From the NCBI GenBank assembly GCA_947178145.1, contig CAMWXE010000029.1:1-55616 (forward strand): a stretch of DNA of 55,616 bases. Reading direction: 5' to 3'. The translations under genes and the position numbers were made by a program. The notes under the pieces were generated by a model. That model saw only the letters and a program-made list of their open reading frames with translations, was not told the origin of the DNA and searched no databases. Below are positions 1 through 9,099 of this stretch, piece after piece. Within the stretch, counting starts at the first letter, position 1, and each line of letters begins with the position of its first letter. The stretch is from an uncultured Lachnospiraceae bacterium. GTDB taxonomy: Bacteria > Bacillota > Clostridia > Lachnospirales > Lachnospiraceae.

Positions 1-143
1 TTTGCAGACTTAGAAAATCTCTTCATGCTCTCATTTCTCCAAAACCCCGGAAGAATGCCCGCACTTTGGCATTCTTCCTGCATGAAGTTTTAGATTTTCT
101 TAGTCTGCGTCTTTTGCAGACTTAGAAAATCTCTTCATGCTCT
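1..143. repeat. Direct plus inverted repeat cluster with central hairpin
   Basis: The 31 bases at 1-31 recur exactly at 113-143. Between them, 80-108 is an imperfect inverted copy of the same unit (GCATGAAG...AGTCTGC). A perfect 9-bp hairpin (AAGAATGCC/GGCATTCTT, 51-59 and 68-76) sits in the centre. The right copy reaches the stop codon of the permease that ends at 142. It could be a transcription terminator made of alternative stems or a small palindromic repeat element; the window edge cuts the context. Confidence 0.6.
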
Positions 144-2531
144 ACTCCACAATTTTCATATCACTGGTCTGAATTCTTCGCACGCTTTCCGTCGCAGCAT
201 ACGTTGCCGTCATAATTCCCACAAGCAGCACTGCCGGATAGAGCACATACGCCTTTAGCGGCTCCACCTGAATCCGAAGCTCCGCTCCCATAATTGCAAA
301 AATATTCCTCAAAATAAAATGGTTACACATCATAGATAAGGGTACTGCAAATATCATGGAGAGGATGACCACCCATACCATCCGCATCACCAGCCACATC
401 CGAATGTCATGATTGCGCCATCCAATGCTTTTCAGCATGGCAAGCTGCCCCTTTTCCCGCACGATAAACAGCTTCATCATCAACAGTGAAATCAGCATGA
501 TCAACACGCACAGCATTATTGTCATCGGTATCTGCATTGCGCGCATCGTATTCTTTACAGACCCCACGTTGACATCCACCACCTCCTGTGCCGTGGTCCA
601 CTCATATTGGGGCATTTCTTCCTTCAACTGATCCGCCAGCTGCCTCTGTGTCAGCTCCGTGTCCATATCTACATTCGTCCTCCAATACCCCATCATAATC
701 TCATTGCTCAGATCAATCATCGGATTTATTCTGCAGCTCTCCCCCAGCTGCATATAGTCGCTGTAGTACCCGGTGATCAGAAACCTCTGATCCTTTCCGT
801 TGAAGTGGCCCGTCACTGTATCACCAATTTTCAAATGATTCGACTCCATGACCTTCTTGGAAAAAGCCAGCTCATTTTCCAGTATGGGCGCTTCCCCCTC
901 CTCATACTCGCAGTAACTTCCGTTCTCTCCAATCGGATAGTTTGTTAAAAGTTTGACAATTTTCCCCTCATTGTTCAAAGTAAAGTGACAGAAAATCAAT
1001 GCGCCAACACTTAGCTCTGCGTCATATCCCTTCCCGGCCATTTCGCGCTCTATCCTGCGCAGTGCGCGCTCCAAATCCACTGTACTGTGATATGGTTTGT
1101 CTCCCTCAGCCTCTATGGTTTCTATGTAAACCGCAGCGTCGGGATTCAGGTTGAATTTCGATGCCATCTCGTCACTTTCCATCGTCGTCAATGTATTTAA
1201 TGGCACTGTGATCAGCACGAAGCTGATACAGAATGTGAAAAACAGCACCAGATACCGCTTCATATTGCAGAGAATATCGTTCAATCCGAGAAAAATGACT
1301 GTATCCATAAATTTTCTTTTATACAGATTAAGTCCTCTCCGCCTCCGATACCGCTCCCCGTTTCCGCCATTTCGTATTGCTTCTATCGCGGACACCTTCT
1401 TTAATTTTCCTGTAAACAGGATGCACATTCCCGTGACAAACAGGATGATAATGACACCACAGACCAGATTGAGTCCCAACGAGCCTGCGCTGTCCCCCAG
1501 CACCATATTTTTGCTGACGCTCTCTGTCATATACGTTCCGATCGGAATACTGATAAGGCACCCTGCAAACGCGCCCACAACCACCACTGCAAAATATTTT
1601 GCAAGATATATTTTCTGTATCGAAAAATTGCGCATACCAATCGCTTTCATCACACCGATTTCACGGTAATTTTCTTCCATGGTGAAGCTCAGCGAAAACC
1701 GCAGTATCATCAGCGAAATCAAAATCAGGCAGATGCCGATTGCAATCAGCAGGGCTGCAACGATCATATCAAACACATAGAGCATTGCATAGAGATTTCT
1801 TTCAATCGTGTTTAAAATCGATTGAAAATTTTGCCGATTCATCGCCTCCAGTGTTTTTTCCGGCTCTGTCGTATTGAATCCATACATGTTGAGTGTAACA
1901 TTTTCAGAATCCGTCACCATTTTGTCATAATCTTCCCTGCAAAATACAAAGCGTCCCATCCCTGACATTTCATTTCCAAACAAGATATCTTTGCACTGCA
2001 CCGCAATCCGGTAAGGAAACGTTTTATCCGATATTCGAATCTGAAGGATGTCTCCGGTCTGAAGTCCATTTCGTTCCATCAAACCAGGCGAGAGCGCTAC
2101 CTCTCCCGGTTTGAGTGTCAGGTCATTTCCCTCACTGTCAAGCGGTTTTGCATATTTGCCGCCTGTATATCCCATATAAAGGTCTACCCCGGCTGCCTCT
2201 ATTGGATTTGCCTGCTCCTCACTCTCCCCGGCTTTTACCAGGATGACATCATCCGCCTTGATCTGACAGAGCTGTTCATATGCATATTCTGTAATTTCGC
2301 TGCAACGCTCAATCCATGTTTCAAACGTCTCCTTTTCAGTCTCCCCTTCCAGCGCGACCATCACATCGCTGACATTGGCATAATCCATGAACGTTTTCAG
2401 TCCATTCATCACCACGCGGATATTGCTGACGCTGCTGGCGAGGAATATCGTGGACAGGTGATGAACAGAAACAGAATGATGTTGACACTCTTTTGTTTCA
2501 TCAGGTCCTTTTTCAGTATCTCAAACCACAT
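142..2531 (-). pseudogene. FtsX/MacB-type ABC transporter permease, frameshifted near its N-terminus
   Basis: The open frame 142-2415 encodes 757 residues of an FtsX-family permease: an extracellular MacB-like domain, three membrane segments around residues 210-340, a second periplasmic-type domain and three C-terminal membrane segments. That frame lacks the usual first membrane helix. The missing part lies upstream in another frame: ATG at 2529-2531 reads MWFEILKKDLMKQKSVNIIL then FLFIT, and the reading resumes as LSTIFLASSVSNIRVVMNG after about 2457-2460. One missing base there restores a complete protein. No ATPase gene lies upstream although a promoter does (2708-2741), so the gene seems to be an orphan as well as broken. 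A sequencing error cannot be excluded for the frameshift. The family assignment is firm; the substrate is unknown. Confidence 0.82.
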
Positions 2532-2707
2532 ACTTTTCTTCCATTGTAACGGTTCAGTTCCTTCATAGTTCCATACATCCGCGCCGAGAAACTATGCTGT
2601 CCTACAAGTTTTTCAGCGCAGTGCACCCCCCTGTCCTGAACAGTTACCTTTCCTTTCTTTTCTTTTCTTATCTTATCTTTTTCCTTGATTTTTTTATTGC
2701 TGTGTCT

Positions 2708-2741
2708 ATTATAGTAGGAAAAATCTTAAAAAGTCCTTAAA
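2708..2741 (-). promoter_or_regulatory. Promoter with response-regulator-type direct repeats
   Basis: On the minus strand two TTTAAG half-sites (2736-2741 and 2725-2730) are 11 bp apart and are followed after 11 bp by a perfect TATAAT (2708-2713). No good -35 hexamer exists at 17 bp. This is the layout expected for an OmpR-family activated promoter. It resembles the site before the ABC operon at 50.6 kb. Confidence 0.6.
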
Positions 2742-2767
2742 TGGAACCATATTTTTATTTTCCGCTT

Positions 2768-2796
2768 CCTAGAGCGTGTTTGAAAAATGCTCTAGG
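2768..2796. repeat. Perfect 8-bp inverted repeat
   Basis: CCTAGAGC (2768-2775) and GCTCTAGG (2789-2796) form a hairpin with a 13-base loop in the gene-free stretch 2532-3238. No transposase remnant was seen. The stretch otherwise holds only the promoters and hairpins listed separately. Confidence 0.45.
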
Positions 2797-2938
2797 AACT
2801 GTTCAGAAACAGACAAGTCAAGATGCATAGTGACTTATCAAACCTTAACTGTCCTGCAGCGAGGATACTACCACACTAAACTCCTGTTCATAAATCGTTC
2901 ATAATTCTTTGAAAAATTATTCAATAAAACAACATGAT

Positions 2939-2967
2939 TTGGACATTTAAGCACTCTATACTATAAA
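2939..2967 (+). promoter_or_regulatory. Candidate distal promoter of the AGCS symporter leader
   Basis: TTGGAC (2939-2944), a 17-bp spacer and TATAAA (2962-2967). Transcription from here would give a leader of about 260 bases with hairpins at 3002-3020, 3040-3069 and 3140-3190. Confidence 0.4.
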
Positions 2968-3039
2968 CATAAGGTGATACGAAAGATACCTTACAAACAA
3001 TAAGTGATAACTTTACTTATAATAACTTTTTCATAATAT

Positions 3040-3069
3040 ATGCCAAGTGGTCGCAAGATTACTTGGCAT
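3040..3069 (+). other. Hairpin in the leader of the AGCS symporter
   Basis: ATGCCAAGT (3040-3048) pairs perfectly with ACTTGGCAT (3061-3069) around a 12-base loop. It is followed by a CU-rich stretch rather than a clean U tract. It lies between the two candidate promoters of the symporter gene. Confidence 0.5.
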
Positions 3070-3097
3070 CCTCCCTTTTAAGCCCCAAAATTATTTC

Positions 3098-3126
3098 TTG
3101 CATTTTTTTGCATTTTCGTGTATAAA
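3098..3126 (+). promoter_or_regulatory. Candidate proximal promoter of the AGCS symporter
   Basis: TTGCAT (3098-3103), a 17-bp spacer and TATAAA (3121-3126). The predicted start, about 3133, lies just before the terminator-like hairpin at 3140-3190. Confidence 0.45.
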
Positions 3127-3139
3127 TATAGAAAGAGAA

Positions 3140-3196
3140 AGAGAATATTCCACCTACGACAGAAAGGCCTGTCCAAATGGGATATTCTCTCTTTTT
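3140..3196 (+). terminator. Terminator-like attenuator hairpin in the symporter leader
   Basis: AGAGAATATTCC (3140-3151) pairs with GGGATATTCTCT (3179-3190), one G-U pair included, and is followed by CTTTTTG. An inner hairpin GACAG/CTGTC (3158-3172) caps it. It lies 43 bases before the start codon of the symporter with no gene in front, so it would stop leader transcripts unless refolded. It fits no riboswitch class I can recognise. Confidence 0.6.
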
Positions 3197-3238
3197 GTGT
3201 ATTGCACTAGAAACAATCTTATGAAGGAGGAACTTATT

Positions 3239-4789
3239 ATGCTGGATATGATTGCAAATGTCAACGGCACCATCAACGGTGTGGTGTGGGGTATTCCCAT
3301 GTTGGTCTTAATCATCGGTACAGGAATCTACTTAACAGTCCGCACGAAATTTTTTCAGATCACGCGTGCGGGCCATGTGAGCTCGAAAACAATCGGAGGC
3401 GTATTCAAAAAGGAAAGCGGTGTCACAAACTCCAAAGAAAAGGCATCCATCTCACAGTTTCAGGCACTGTGTACAGCACTTGCCGCAACAATTGGTGTCG
3501 GTAATATCGCAGGTGTGGCGGCTGCGATTGCTGCCGGAGGCCCTGGCGCAATCTTCTGGATGTGGCTCTCTGCTTTTTTTGGAATGATGACAAACTATTC
3601 CGAAAATGTGCTTGGCATCTATTACCGCCGCAAAAACAGCCACGATGAATGGTGCGGCGGTGCTATGTACTACTTGAGAGATGGCCTCGGCGCTAAGAAG
3701 GGCTGCTCTGGTATCGGAAAAGTACTTGCCATACTGTTCTCCATCTTCTGCGTCCTTGCCTCGTTTGGCATCGGAAATATGAGCCAGGTAAACACAATCT
3801 CCGGCAATATTACCTCTGTATTCCCTATGGAAGCTCTTGACCGCGAAATTCAGATTGGCTCTGCTGAAATCAACCTGTATGCGCTGATTGTAGGACTGCT
3901 GCTCATGGTTCTTGCCGGACTGGTGATTGTCGGCGGCATCAAGAGAATCGCACAGGTTACGGAAAAATTCGTGCCCTTTATGGCGTGTGCATACATATTG
4001 GGCGCTCTGATTGTATTTTTTATGAATATCGGAAAAGTCGGTGAGGTATTTGGCGCAATCTTCTCCTTTGCATTCGGTTTTCGGGCAATCGGCGGCGCAG
4101 CGGTCGGTCTGGCTGTCAAAAATGCAGCCACCTGGGGCTTTAAGCGCGGTGTTTTCTCCAATGAAGCCGGCCTTGGCTCCTCTGTAATGGTTCACTCTGC
4201 GTCGAATGTTGTCGAACCTGTGCGTCAAGGTATGTGGGGCATTTTTGAGGTATTCGCAGATACCATCGTCGTGTGTACTCTCACTGCCTTCTCCATCCTT
4301 TCAACTGGTCTCATTGACCTTCATACAGGTGAGATGCTCTCTTCAAATGAGCAGACGGCACTTGTGAGTGAAGCCTTTGGAACAATATTTAACTTTGGCG
4401 GCGTGAATATTGGCGGCGCCTTTATCGCCATTGCTATTTTGCTCTTTGCCTTCTCTACCGTGCTTGGATGGAGCTATTATGGCACGAAGGCATGGGAATT
4501 TTTATTTGGCACGAAAGCTACTATTATTTATAAGATTGTGTTTGTCGTATTTATCGTGTTTGGTGCTACTATGAATCTCGACCTCGCGTGGGATATCTCT
4601 GACACCTTTAACGGATTGATGGCAATTCCAAACTTAATCGGTGTGCTGACGCTCTCCGGTACCATCATTCGGATTACAAACAACTATCTTGCACGCACAT
4701 TTAAGAATTCAAAAGAAAAACCAATGCTCTCTGCATTTGAGGATATTCAGGCAGAGCAGGAACGCAAATTGAGAACAGAACAGCAATAA
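3239..4789 (+). CDS. Alanine/glycine:cation symporter family protein (AGCS)
   Basis: This 516-residue membrane protein belongs to the AGCS family, which imports alanine or glycine with sodium or protons. The N-terminus (VVWGIPMLVLIIGTGIYLTV), the cluster AALAATIGVGNIAGVAAAIA near residue 85 and the family motif SNEAGLGSS near residue 310 are visible, with about ten membrane helices. The start at 3239 is chosen because GGAGG lies 8 bases upstream; the frame is open to 3047, but that extension runs through the leader hairpin. The gene is monocistronic, preceded by an attenuator-like hairpin and followed by a bidirectional terminator. The exact amino acid cannot be told from sequence. Confidence 0.93.
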   Translation: MLDMIANVNGTINGVVWGIPMLVLIIGTGIYLTVRTKFFQITRAGHVSSKTIGGVFKKESGVTNSKEKASISQFQALCTALAATIGVGNIAGVAAAIAAGGPGAIFWMWLSAFFGMMTNYSENVLGIYYRRKNSHDEWCGGAMYYLRDGLGAKKGCSGIGKVLAILFSIFCVLASFGIGNMSQVNTISGNITSVFPMEALDREIQIGSAEINLYALIVGLLLMVLAGLVIVGGIKRIAQVTEKFVPFMACAYILGALIVFFMNIGKVGEVFGAIFSFAFGFRAIGGAAVGLAVKNAATWGFKRGVFSNEAGLGSSVMVHSASNVVEPVRQGMWGIFEVFADTIVVCTLTAFSILSTGLIDLHTGEMLSSNEQTALVSEAFGTIFNFGGVNIGGAFIAIAILLFAFSTVLGWSYYGTKAWEFLFGTKATIIYKIVFVVFIVFGATMNLDLAWDISDTFNGLMAIPNLIGVLTLSGTIIRITNNYLARTFKNSKEKPMLSAFEDIQAEQERKLRTEQQ

Positions 4790-4792
4790 CTG

Positions 4793-4820
4793 AAAAAGAG
4801 CAGGCAATTCTGCTCTTTTT
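4793..4820. terminator. Bidirectional intrinsic terminator
   Basis: AAAAAGAGCAG and CTGCTCTTTTT form a perfect 11-bp stem around a 6-base loop. It serves the symporter from the left and the convergent FBPase gene, which ends at 4819, from the right. Confidence 0.85.
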
Positions 4821-6720
4821 ATTGATTCTGTTTCGTGACAATGATACCCTGCCTGTATGCAGTGAGCAAAAGCTCCAAATCACGGATGGTATCTTTGATC
4901 TCATCGCCATTATCTGTGTCCTTGACCATCACGCGCTCCGCTTCCATCTCAAAAAAATTGGACGAGGACTCGATGTCCTTGTTCTCCTCCAACACCTTTG
5001 CAATACTCTCAAACGGCTGATGCGCCTTCAAACGCATGCCATGCGAATTGTAAATCAGCGTGTAGCCCGCAATGCCTGTCGTCTTCTGATATGCGCGGCA
5101 AAAGCCGCCATCTATCACGATCAGACGATTGTTTGCCTTCAGCGGCGACTCTCCCTTAGACACTTTGATGGGCGTGTGCCCATTGATAATGTGGGAGATG
5201 GAACCATCCAGTCCGAACTCATGCAGTATTTTAATACAGTATTTTTCCTGCTGATAATAGCGATAATATGGATTTTTCGGTTCCTTGTAGGTACTTTCAT
5301 CCGTCACGAAGGTTCGCTCAAATGTCTTCATCGTCCTGCCGGCTAGCGGAGACCTTTTCCCGCACCACAGATACCACATAAAGTCGACATCCGACTGGTT
5401 ATAATTTCCAAAAAACGCGCGTCTTGCCACCTTTGCAGCATAGTCCATGTATTCCTTTCCCTTATAATCCTTTCCGTCAAGCTTCATGCAGGCAAACTCG
5501 CCATCCTCTGTCATGGGAATACAGCCGTGGAACAGAAGATTCCCATTGTAGCACATATATGTGCTGCCTTTTTCGTACAGGAAACGGACATGCTTCCTGA
5601 GCATGTGGCTGTTCACAAAAGCCGCCCTGAGGTCATCTATGACATGCTGCTCCTTCTCTGAGAGTGTGTAGGGCTCATTCTCATGCAGCGTCGGAAAATA
5701 ACTGTCATTCAATTCGTACTCCTGATCGCCGATCCGAACAGTGCCGCGCTGTTTGTCAATCTTGTCAAGCAGAAGTCTGTCCACCATATCATACTCGGGG
5801 TGACGCATGATAATCTGTCCTTCCAGTTTAAACAAGATTACAGAAATCGCCTTGAGCGCCGCATCCATAGGCTTCATAGCCGGGTAGGTCTGCTCTGCAA
5901 ACAGTGTCAGCGAACGCAGGCTGATCGCATACGTGTTTTCAAGAATTTCAATATTGTCGTATTTGAGATTATTTCGGAGCACATTGGCGATACACGCCTC
6001 ATTTCCACATGCAGCCCCCATCCACAGAATGTCGTGATTCCCCCACTCGATATCCACAGAATGGTGCGTGATCAGCAAATCCATAATTTTGTCCGCATTG
6101 GGCCCCCTGTCATAGATATCTCCCACGATGTGAAGATGATCTACTGCAAGCCGTTTGATCAGCCTGCTAAGTGCCTCTATAAACGCATCTGCGCTGTCAA
6201 TATCAATGATTGTATCCAGTATCTTTTCGTGATAGACATACTGGTTGTTGTCCTCGTCCTGCTGTGCATGCAGAAGCTCATCGATTATGTAGCTAAACTC
6301 CGAAGGCAGTGCCTTTCTGACCTTAGAACGCGTGTATTTTGAGGACAAAAACTTGGCGAGCTCTGTCAGGTTTTTCAGGTTTATCTTATACCAGTATGGT
6401 GTCACTACATTCTGTTTTTTTAACAGCTTGAGCTTCTCTGTCGGATAGTACACAAGGGTACAGATCTCCTGCCGCTCGCGCGGGGTCATGCGGTCGGCAA
6501 AGATCATATCAACCTTTTCCTTGATGACGCCTGCCGCATTGTTCATGATGTGATAAAACGCCTCATACTCGCCGTGAATATCACTCATAAAATGTTCTGT
6601 TCCTTTGGGCAAATTTAATATCGCCTTCAGATTGATTATCTCTCGGCATACCGACGGTATCGACGGATATTTTGCTGCCAACAGTTTCAAATATTTTAAC
6701 TTCTCGTCGGTCAAATCCAT
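4819..6720 (-). CDS. fbp: Fructose-1,6-bisphosphatase, class III
   Basis: This 633-residue cytoplasmic enzyme hydrolyses fructose 1,6-bisphosphate to fructose 6-phosphate in gluconeogenesis. Class III FBPases are long Firmicute enzymes built on a calcineurin-like phosphoesterase fold. The metal-binding motifs are present: SDIHGEYEAF at residues 46-55, GDIYDRGPNAD near 200, GNHD near 228 and INGHTPIKV near 510. Length matches the family. The next gene upstream (6724-7299) is only 3 bp away on the same strand, so both are probably cotranscribed. The C-terminus overlaps the arm of the shared terminator. Confidence 0.95.
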   Translation of the reverse strand: MDLTDEKLKYLKLLAAKYPSIPSVCREIINLKAILNLPKGTEHFMSDIHGEYEAFYHIMNNAAGVIKEKVDMIFADRMTPRERQEICTLVYYPTEKLKLLKKQNVVTPYWYKINLKNLTELAKFLSSKYTRSKVRKALPSEFSYIIDELLHAQQDEDNNQYVYHEKILDTIIDIDSADAFIEALSRLIKRLAVDHLHIVGDIYDRGPNADKIMDLLITHHSVDIEWGNHDILWMGAACGNEACIANVLRNNLKYDNIEILENTYAISLRSLTLFAEQTYPAMKPMDAALKAISVILFKLEGQIIMRHPEYDMVDRLLLDKIDKQRGTVRIGDQEYELNDSYFPTLHENEPYTLSEKEQHVIDDLRAAFVNSHMLRKHVRFLYEKGSTYMCYNGNLLFHGCIPMTEDGEFACMKLDGKDYKGKEYMDYAAKVARRAFFGNYNQSDVDFMWYLWCGKRSPLAGRTMKTFERTFVTDESTYKEPKNPYYRYYQQEKYCIKILHEFGLDGSISHIINGHTPIKVSKGESPLKANNRLIVIDGGFCRAYQKTTGIAGYTLIYNSHGMRLKAHQPFESIAKVLEENKDIESSSNFFEMEAERVMVKDTDNGDEIKDTIRDLELLLTAYRQGIIVTKQNQ

Positions 6721-6723
6721 ATT

Positions 6724-7299
6724 TTACCTTTCCTTAACCATGTTTCCACCTTTTCCGACTGTGTCATAGCCAGCAAAGCTTAAGTGCTCCCCCAGAACAC
6801 TGTGAATCCCTTTCTTGTTGTATGAGTAGAGCAGAAAACCGGAACAACGGTTGGCGTCGAGTCGGTCAAAGTCGGTCTCATTCTCCTTTTTATGGTATCT
6901 GCTTAACTGATACTGTGCACTCGGATCATTTGCAAGCGCCTCCTCAAACTTCTTGATATTGATGTGCTCTGCGACACGGCGCTCCAAATCTGATTTCGCA
7001 TTTGCAAGCTGACTCTCCACAGCAGATGACATGGACCTGTATTCCTTCATCTGTCTGGAAAGCTGTTCCTGCGCATCCGAATCGGAATTCCCATAACCAG
7101 GAGTATAGCTATCCTGTCCGGACAATTCAAACACTTTGTCCTCATGCATCATATAAGTACCGATTGCAGCCTCAATGGTATTGGCGCGAGTCCCCCCATA
7201 GCTATCCTTATATTTTGTGTTCTGTGAGATATTGTCTGCCGCAGCAATACTTCCTATGCGGGACACTCGCTGCAGGGCCAGCTCTCGTCTTCTATTCAC
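6724..7299 (-). CDS. Conserved-type hypothetical protein upstream of fbp
   Basis: This 191-residue soluble protein is not recognised. It has no signal peptide or membrane helix. The first third is rich in polar residues, residues 75-125 form a probable coiled coil (EQLSRQMKEYRSMSSAVESQ and onward), and a C-terminal stretch reads DANRCSGFLLYSYNKKGIHS. An AGGAGG sits in front of the ATG at 7299. The stop lies 3 bp before fbp, which points to a shared transcript and perhaps a link to central carbon metabolism, but no function can be given. Confidence 0.7.
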   Translation of the reverse strand: MNRRRELALQRVSRIGSIAAADNISQNTKYKDSYGGTRANTIEAAIGTYMMHEDKVFELSGQDSYTPGYGNSDSDAQEQLSRQMKEYRSMSSAVESQLANAKSDLERRVAEHINIKKFEEALANDPSAQYQLSRYHKKENETDFDRLDANRCSGFLLYSYNKKGIHSVLGEHLSFAGYDTVGKGGNMVKER

Positions 7300-7513
7300 T
7301 TATGCCACCTCCTTGTGACCTGTACTCCCATGGTGCCAGTACATTTGTAAAATCCGTTTTACATGTATAAATCTGTATATCTATATATATCGGTTGATTT
7401 TTCTCATTCTTTAATCAAAAAAACTATATTCCATATTTCATTGTTTTGTGCTATACTCTAACTAAATACATGATACACATGCAAAAAGAAGGAAATAGAA
7501 AAGAGGAATCAAT

Positions 7514-7849
7514 ATGTTTACTGAACAAAAATTAGAACAGCACTACGCATCCATCCCATCGGATGCACTTCACATCATTCGCGACGAATACAAGTGGGCG
7601 CTTGAAGAATGCGGTGTGCACAATGAAGAACAAATCAAATACATAGAAAAGACGCTCAGCCTGAGAGGCGAAAGCCTGGCCGTGCGTCTGAATCGCAAAA
7701 TTTTGTTTCTGTGCAAATGCGGCCAGAGTCGTATTGTCACGACAAATGTTCCGGAGGATCAGATCAAAATGTTTATCTTTGAACAGTACAAGGTTGTCTG
7801 TCCAAAGTGCAGAAGTGCAAACATGTACACCTGGAAGTATATGGACTGA
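7514..7849 (+). CDS. Small protein with a four-cysteine zinc-ribbon-like motif
   Basis: This 111-residue protein has an N-terminal helical half and a C-terminal half with CKC at residues 68-70 and CPKC at 96-99, a spacing that would suit a zinc ribbon. I do not recognise a named family. The start follows GAGGA by a normal distance. The gene stands alone between divergent and convergent neighbours; its terminator lies inside the 3' end of the opposing acetyltransferase gene. The metal site is inference from the cysteine pattern only. Confidence 0.7.
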   Translation: MFTEQKLEQHYASIPSDALHIIRDEYKWALEECGVHNEEQIKYIEKTLSLRGESLAVRLNRKILFLCKCGQSRIVTTNVPEDQIKMFIFEQYKVVCPKCRSANMYTWKYMD

Positions 7850-7852
7850 CCT

Positions 7853-9097
7853 TTAAAATGCGTCTGCTTCAGGCAGGTAAAACGGCAGCGGGAACCAGCC
7901 TGCGGGCGCATTTTTTATTTTGCCCTGAATGCCCTTACACTGCTCTACAAAACATAGATTCGTCGTCAATAGCCGGACAAGCTCCAATGCTTCGAGAACT
8001 ACATCCGCGGCCTTGTCTGTGCGCGAGACACAGATCTTATCTGCAGTGACGGACAGCAGATAATTATCCACAATGCCGCTCTGCGCATCCCGCACGCCCA
8101 GCACATAGTCATTTATGGCCAGTGTGCTATATTGTTGTTTCCAGTTTAGCAGAAATCCAAACACAGCCTCATAGTCAAGTATCTTAATCTGGTGAGACAT
8201 AGATGCATTGCAATAATCGCATACTTTTTCAAGTTGTGCGATCTTGTCCGTCTCGTCCATCCCCACATTGATGCCAATCTGCTCCACCGCAAACCCCATC
8301 ATCAGATCGTACAGGATCCTTGGAAGCTGCTGAATATCCTCAAACGCAAACTCTGTTATCCCTTTCCCATCTTCTGATAAATTCACATATCCTACTGGTT
8401 TCCCATCTTTTAAAACCGTGTACGCCGTCGCACGATAACTCTGCAGACAGAACCAGAAATCCTCCCGCGACCGCGCGATTACATGCCTGTGCCGTTCATA
8501 CAGCGCATACAGCCAGTCGAGATGCGCGCCCTGCTCCTCGAGCTCCTCAAAGTGGTATACTGGTGACGCCATATACGCCTCGTCATAAATTCGGGCACAG
8601 CAATGCCTGATATTTCCTGTTTCCACCTGAAAGCTGTAGCGAATGCCTGCGCGCTCAAAACCGTAATGCTGGTATCTGTGACGGTCTCCATCCAGTATCA
8701 TAAGCGCACAACCCTGCTTACGCGCGTCCTCCTCGACCCTTTTCATGAGCTCGATCATATATCCTCTTCCTCTGGCGTTTGGATGCACGGAGACAGTTCC
8801 TACATAAGCAGCCCTAATTGCACTGCTGCTCTTCCCCTGCAATCTCAGAATAACAGGATATGTGTCGACCAGTGCCTTAATTTTATCATCTTCTTTTATC
8901 AAGTGATGCAATGGAATATGCAATCGCTTTGGTGCATATGCCTTGGGCAAAAGGTCGGCAAAATCAGTGCTGCTGTAAGCCATGCTAAACACCATATTCG
9001 CAAAATCTAAAATTTCCTCTGTTTTTTTGATGCAATCATCTTCAATACTGTCCACATCAAACTGTTCCCGACAGTATTTCCATTCTGCTTTTTCCAT
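7853..9097 (-). CDS. GNAT family N-acetyltransferase, Eis-like with C-terminal SCP2-like part
   Basis: This 414-residue protein transfers acetyl groups from acetyl-CoA to an unknown amine. The acetyl-CoA loop is seen as VGTVSVHPNARGRGYMIELM (residues 99-118), followed by a second GNAT-like portion and a C-terminal region typical of the Eis group (multi-domain GNAT plus sterol-carrier-like fold). DGDRHRYQHYGFERAG near residues 136-151 is the usual strand 4-5 region. It is directly followed upstream by the bactofilin gene (2 bp gap), so both are probably cotranscribed. The substrate is unknown; Eis relatives acetylate aminoglycosides or lysines. Confidence 0.85.
   Translation of the reverse strand: MEKAEWKYCREQFDVDSIEDDCIKKTEEILDFANMVFSMAYSSTDFADLLPKAYAPKRLHIPLHHLIKEDDKIKALVDTYPVILRLQGKSSSAIRAAYVGTVSVHPNARGRGYMIELMKRVEEDARKQGCALMILDGDRHRYQHYGFERAGIRYSFQVETGNIRHCCARIYDEAYMASPVYHFEELEEQGAHLDWLYALYERHRHVIARSREDFWFCLQSYRATAYTVLKDGKPVGYVNLSEDGKGITEFAFEDIQQLPRILYDLMMGFAVEQIGINVGMDETDKIAQLEKVCDYCNASMSHQIKILDYEAVFGFLLNWKQQYSTLAINDYVLGVRDAQSGIVDNYLLSVTADKICVSRTDKAADVVLEALELVRLLTTNLCFVEQCKGIQGKIKNAPAGWFPLPFYLPEADAF
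7855..7916 (+). terminator. Terminator embedded in the 3' end of the convergent gene
   Basis: AAAATGCG (7855-7862) pairs with CGCATTTT (7907-7914), with an inner GGCAG/CTGCC-like stem, followed by a T run. It would end the 7514-7849 transcript while also coding for the last residues of the opposing acetyltransferase. Confidence 0.55.
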
Positions 9098-9099
9098 AA

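Noticed and set aside
2532..2620. Decayed ATPase C-terminus before the permease
   Set aside because: A frame ends MKELNRYNGRKVCGLRY and overlaps the permease start, but it carries no ATPase motif, so it cannot be called a remnant with confidence.
3452..4228. Long antisense frame inside the AGCS symporter
   Set aside because: It is the shadow of a strongly coding frame, without a ribosome binding site or a recognisable domain. The same holds for 5683-6342, 31483-32130 and 43689-44705.
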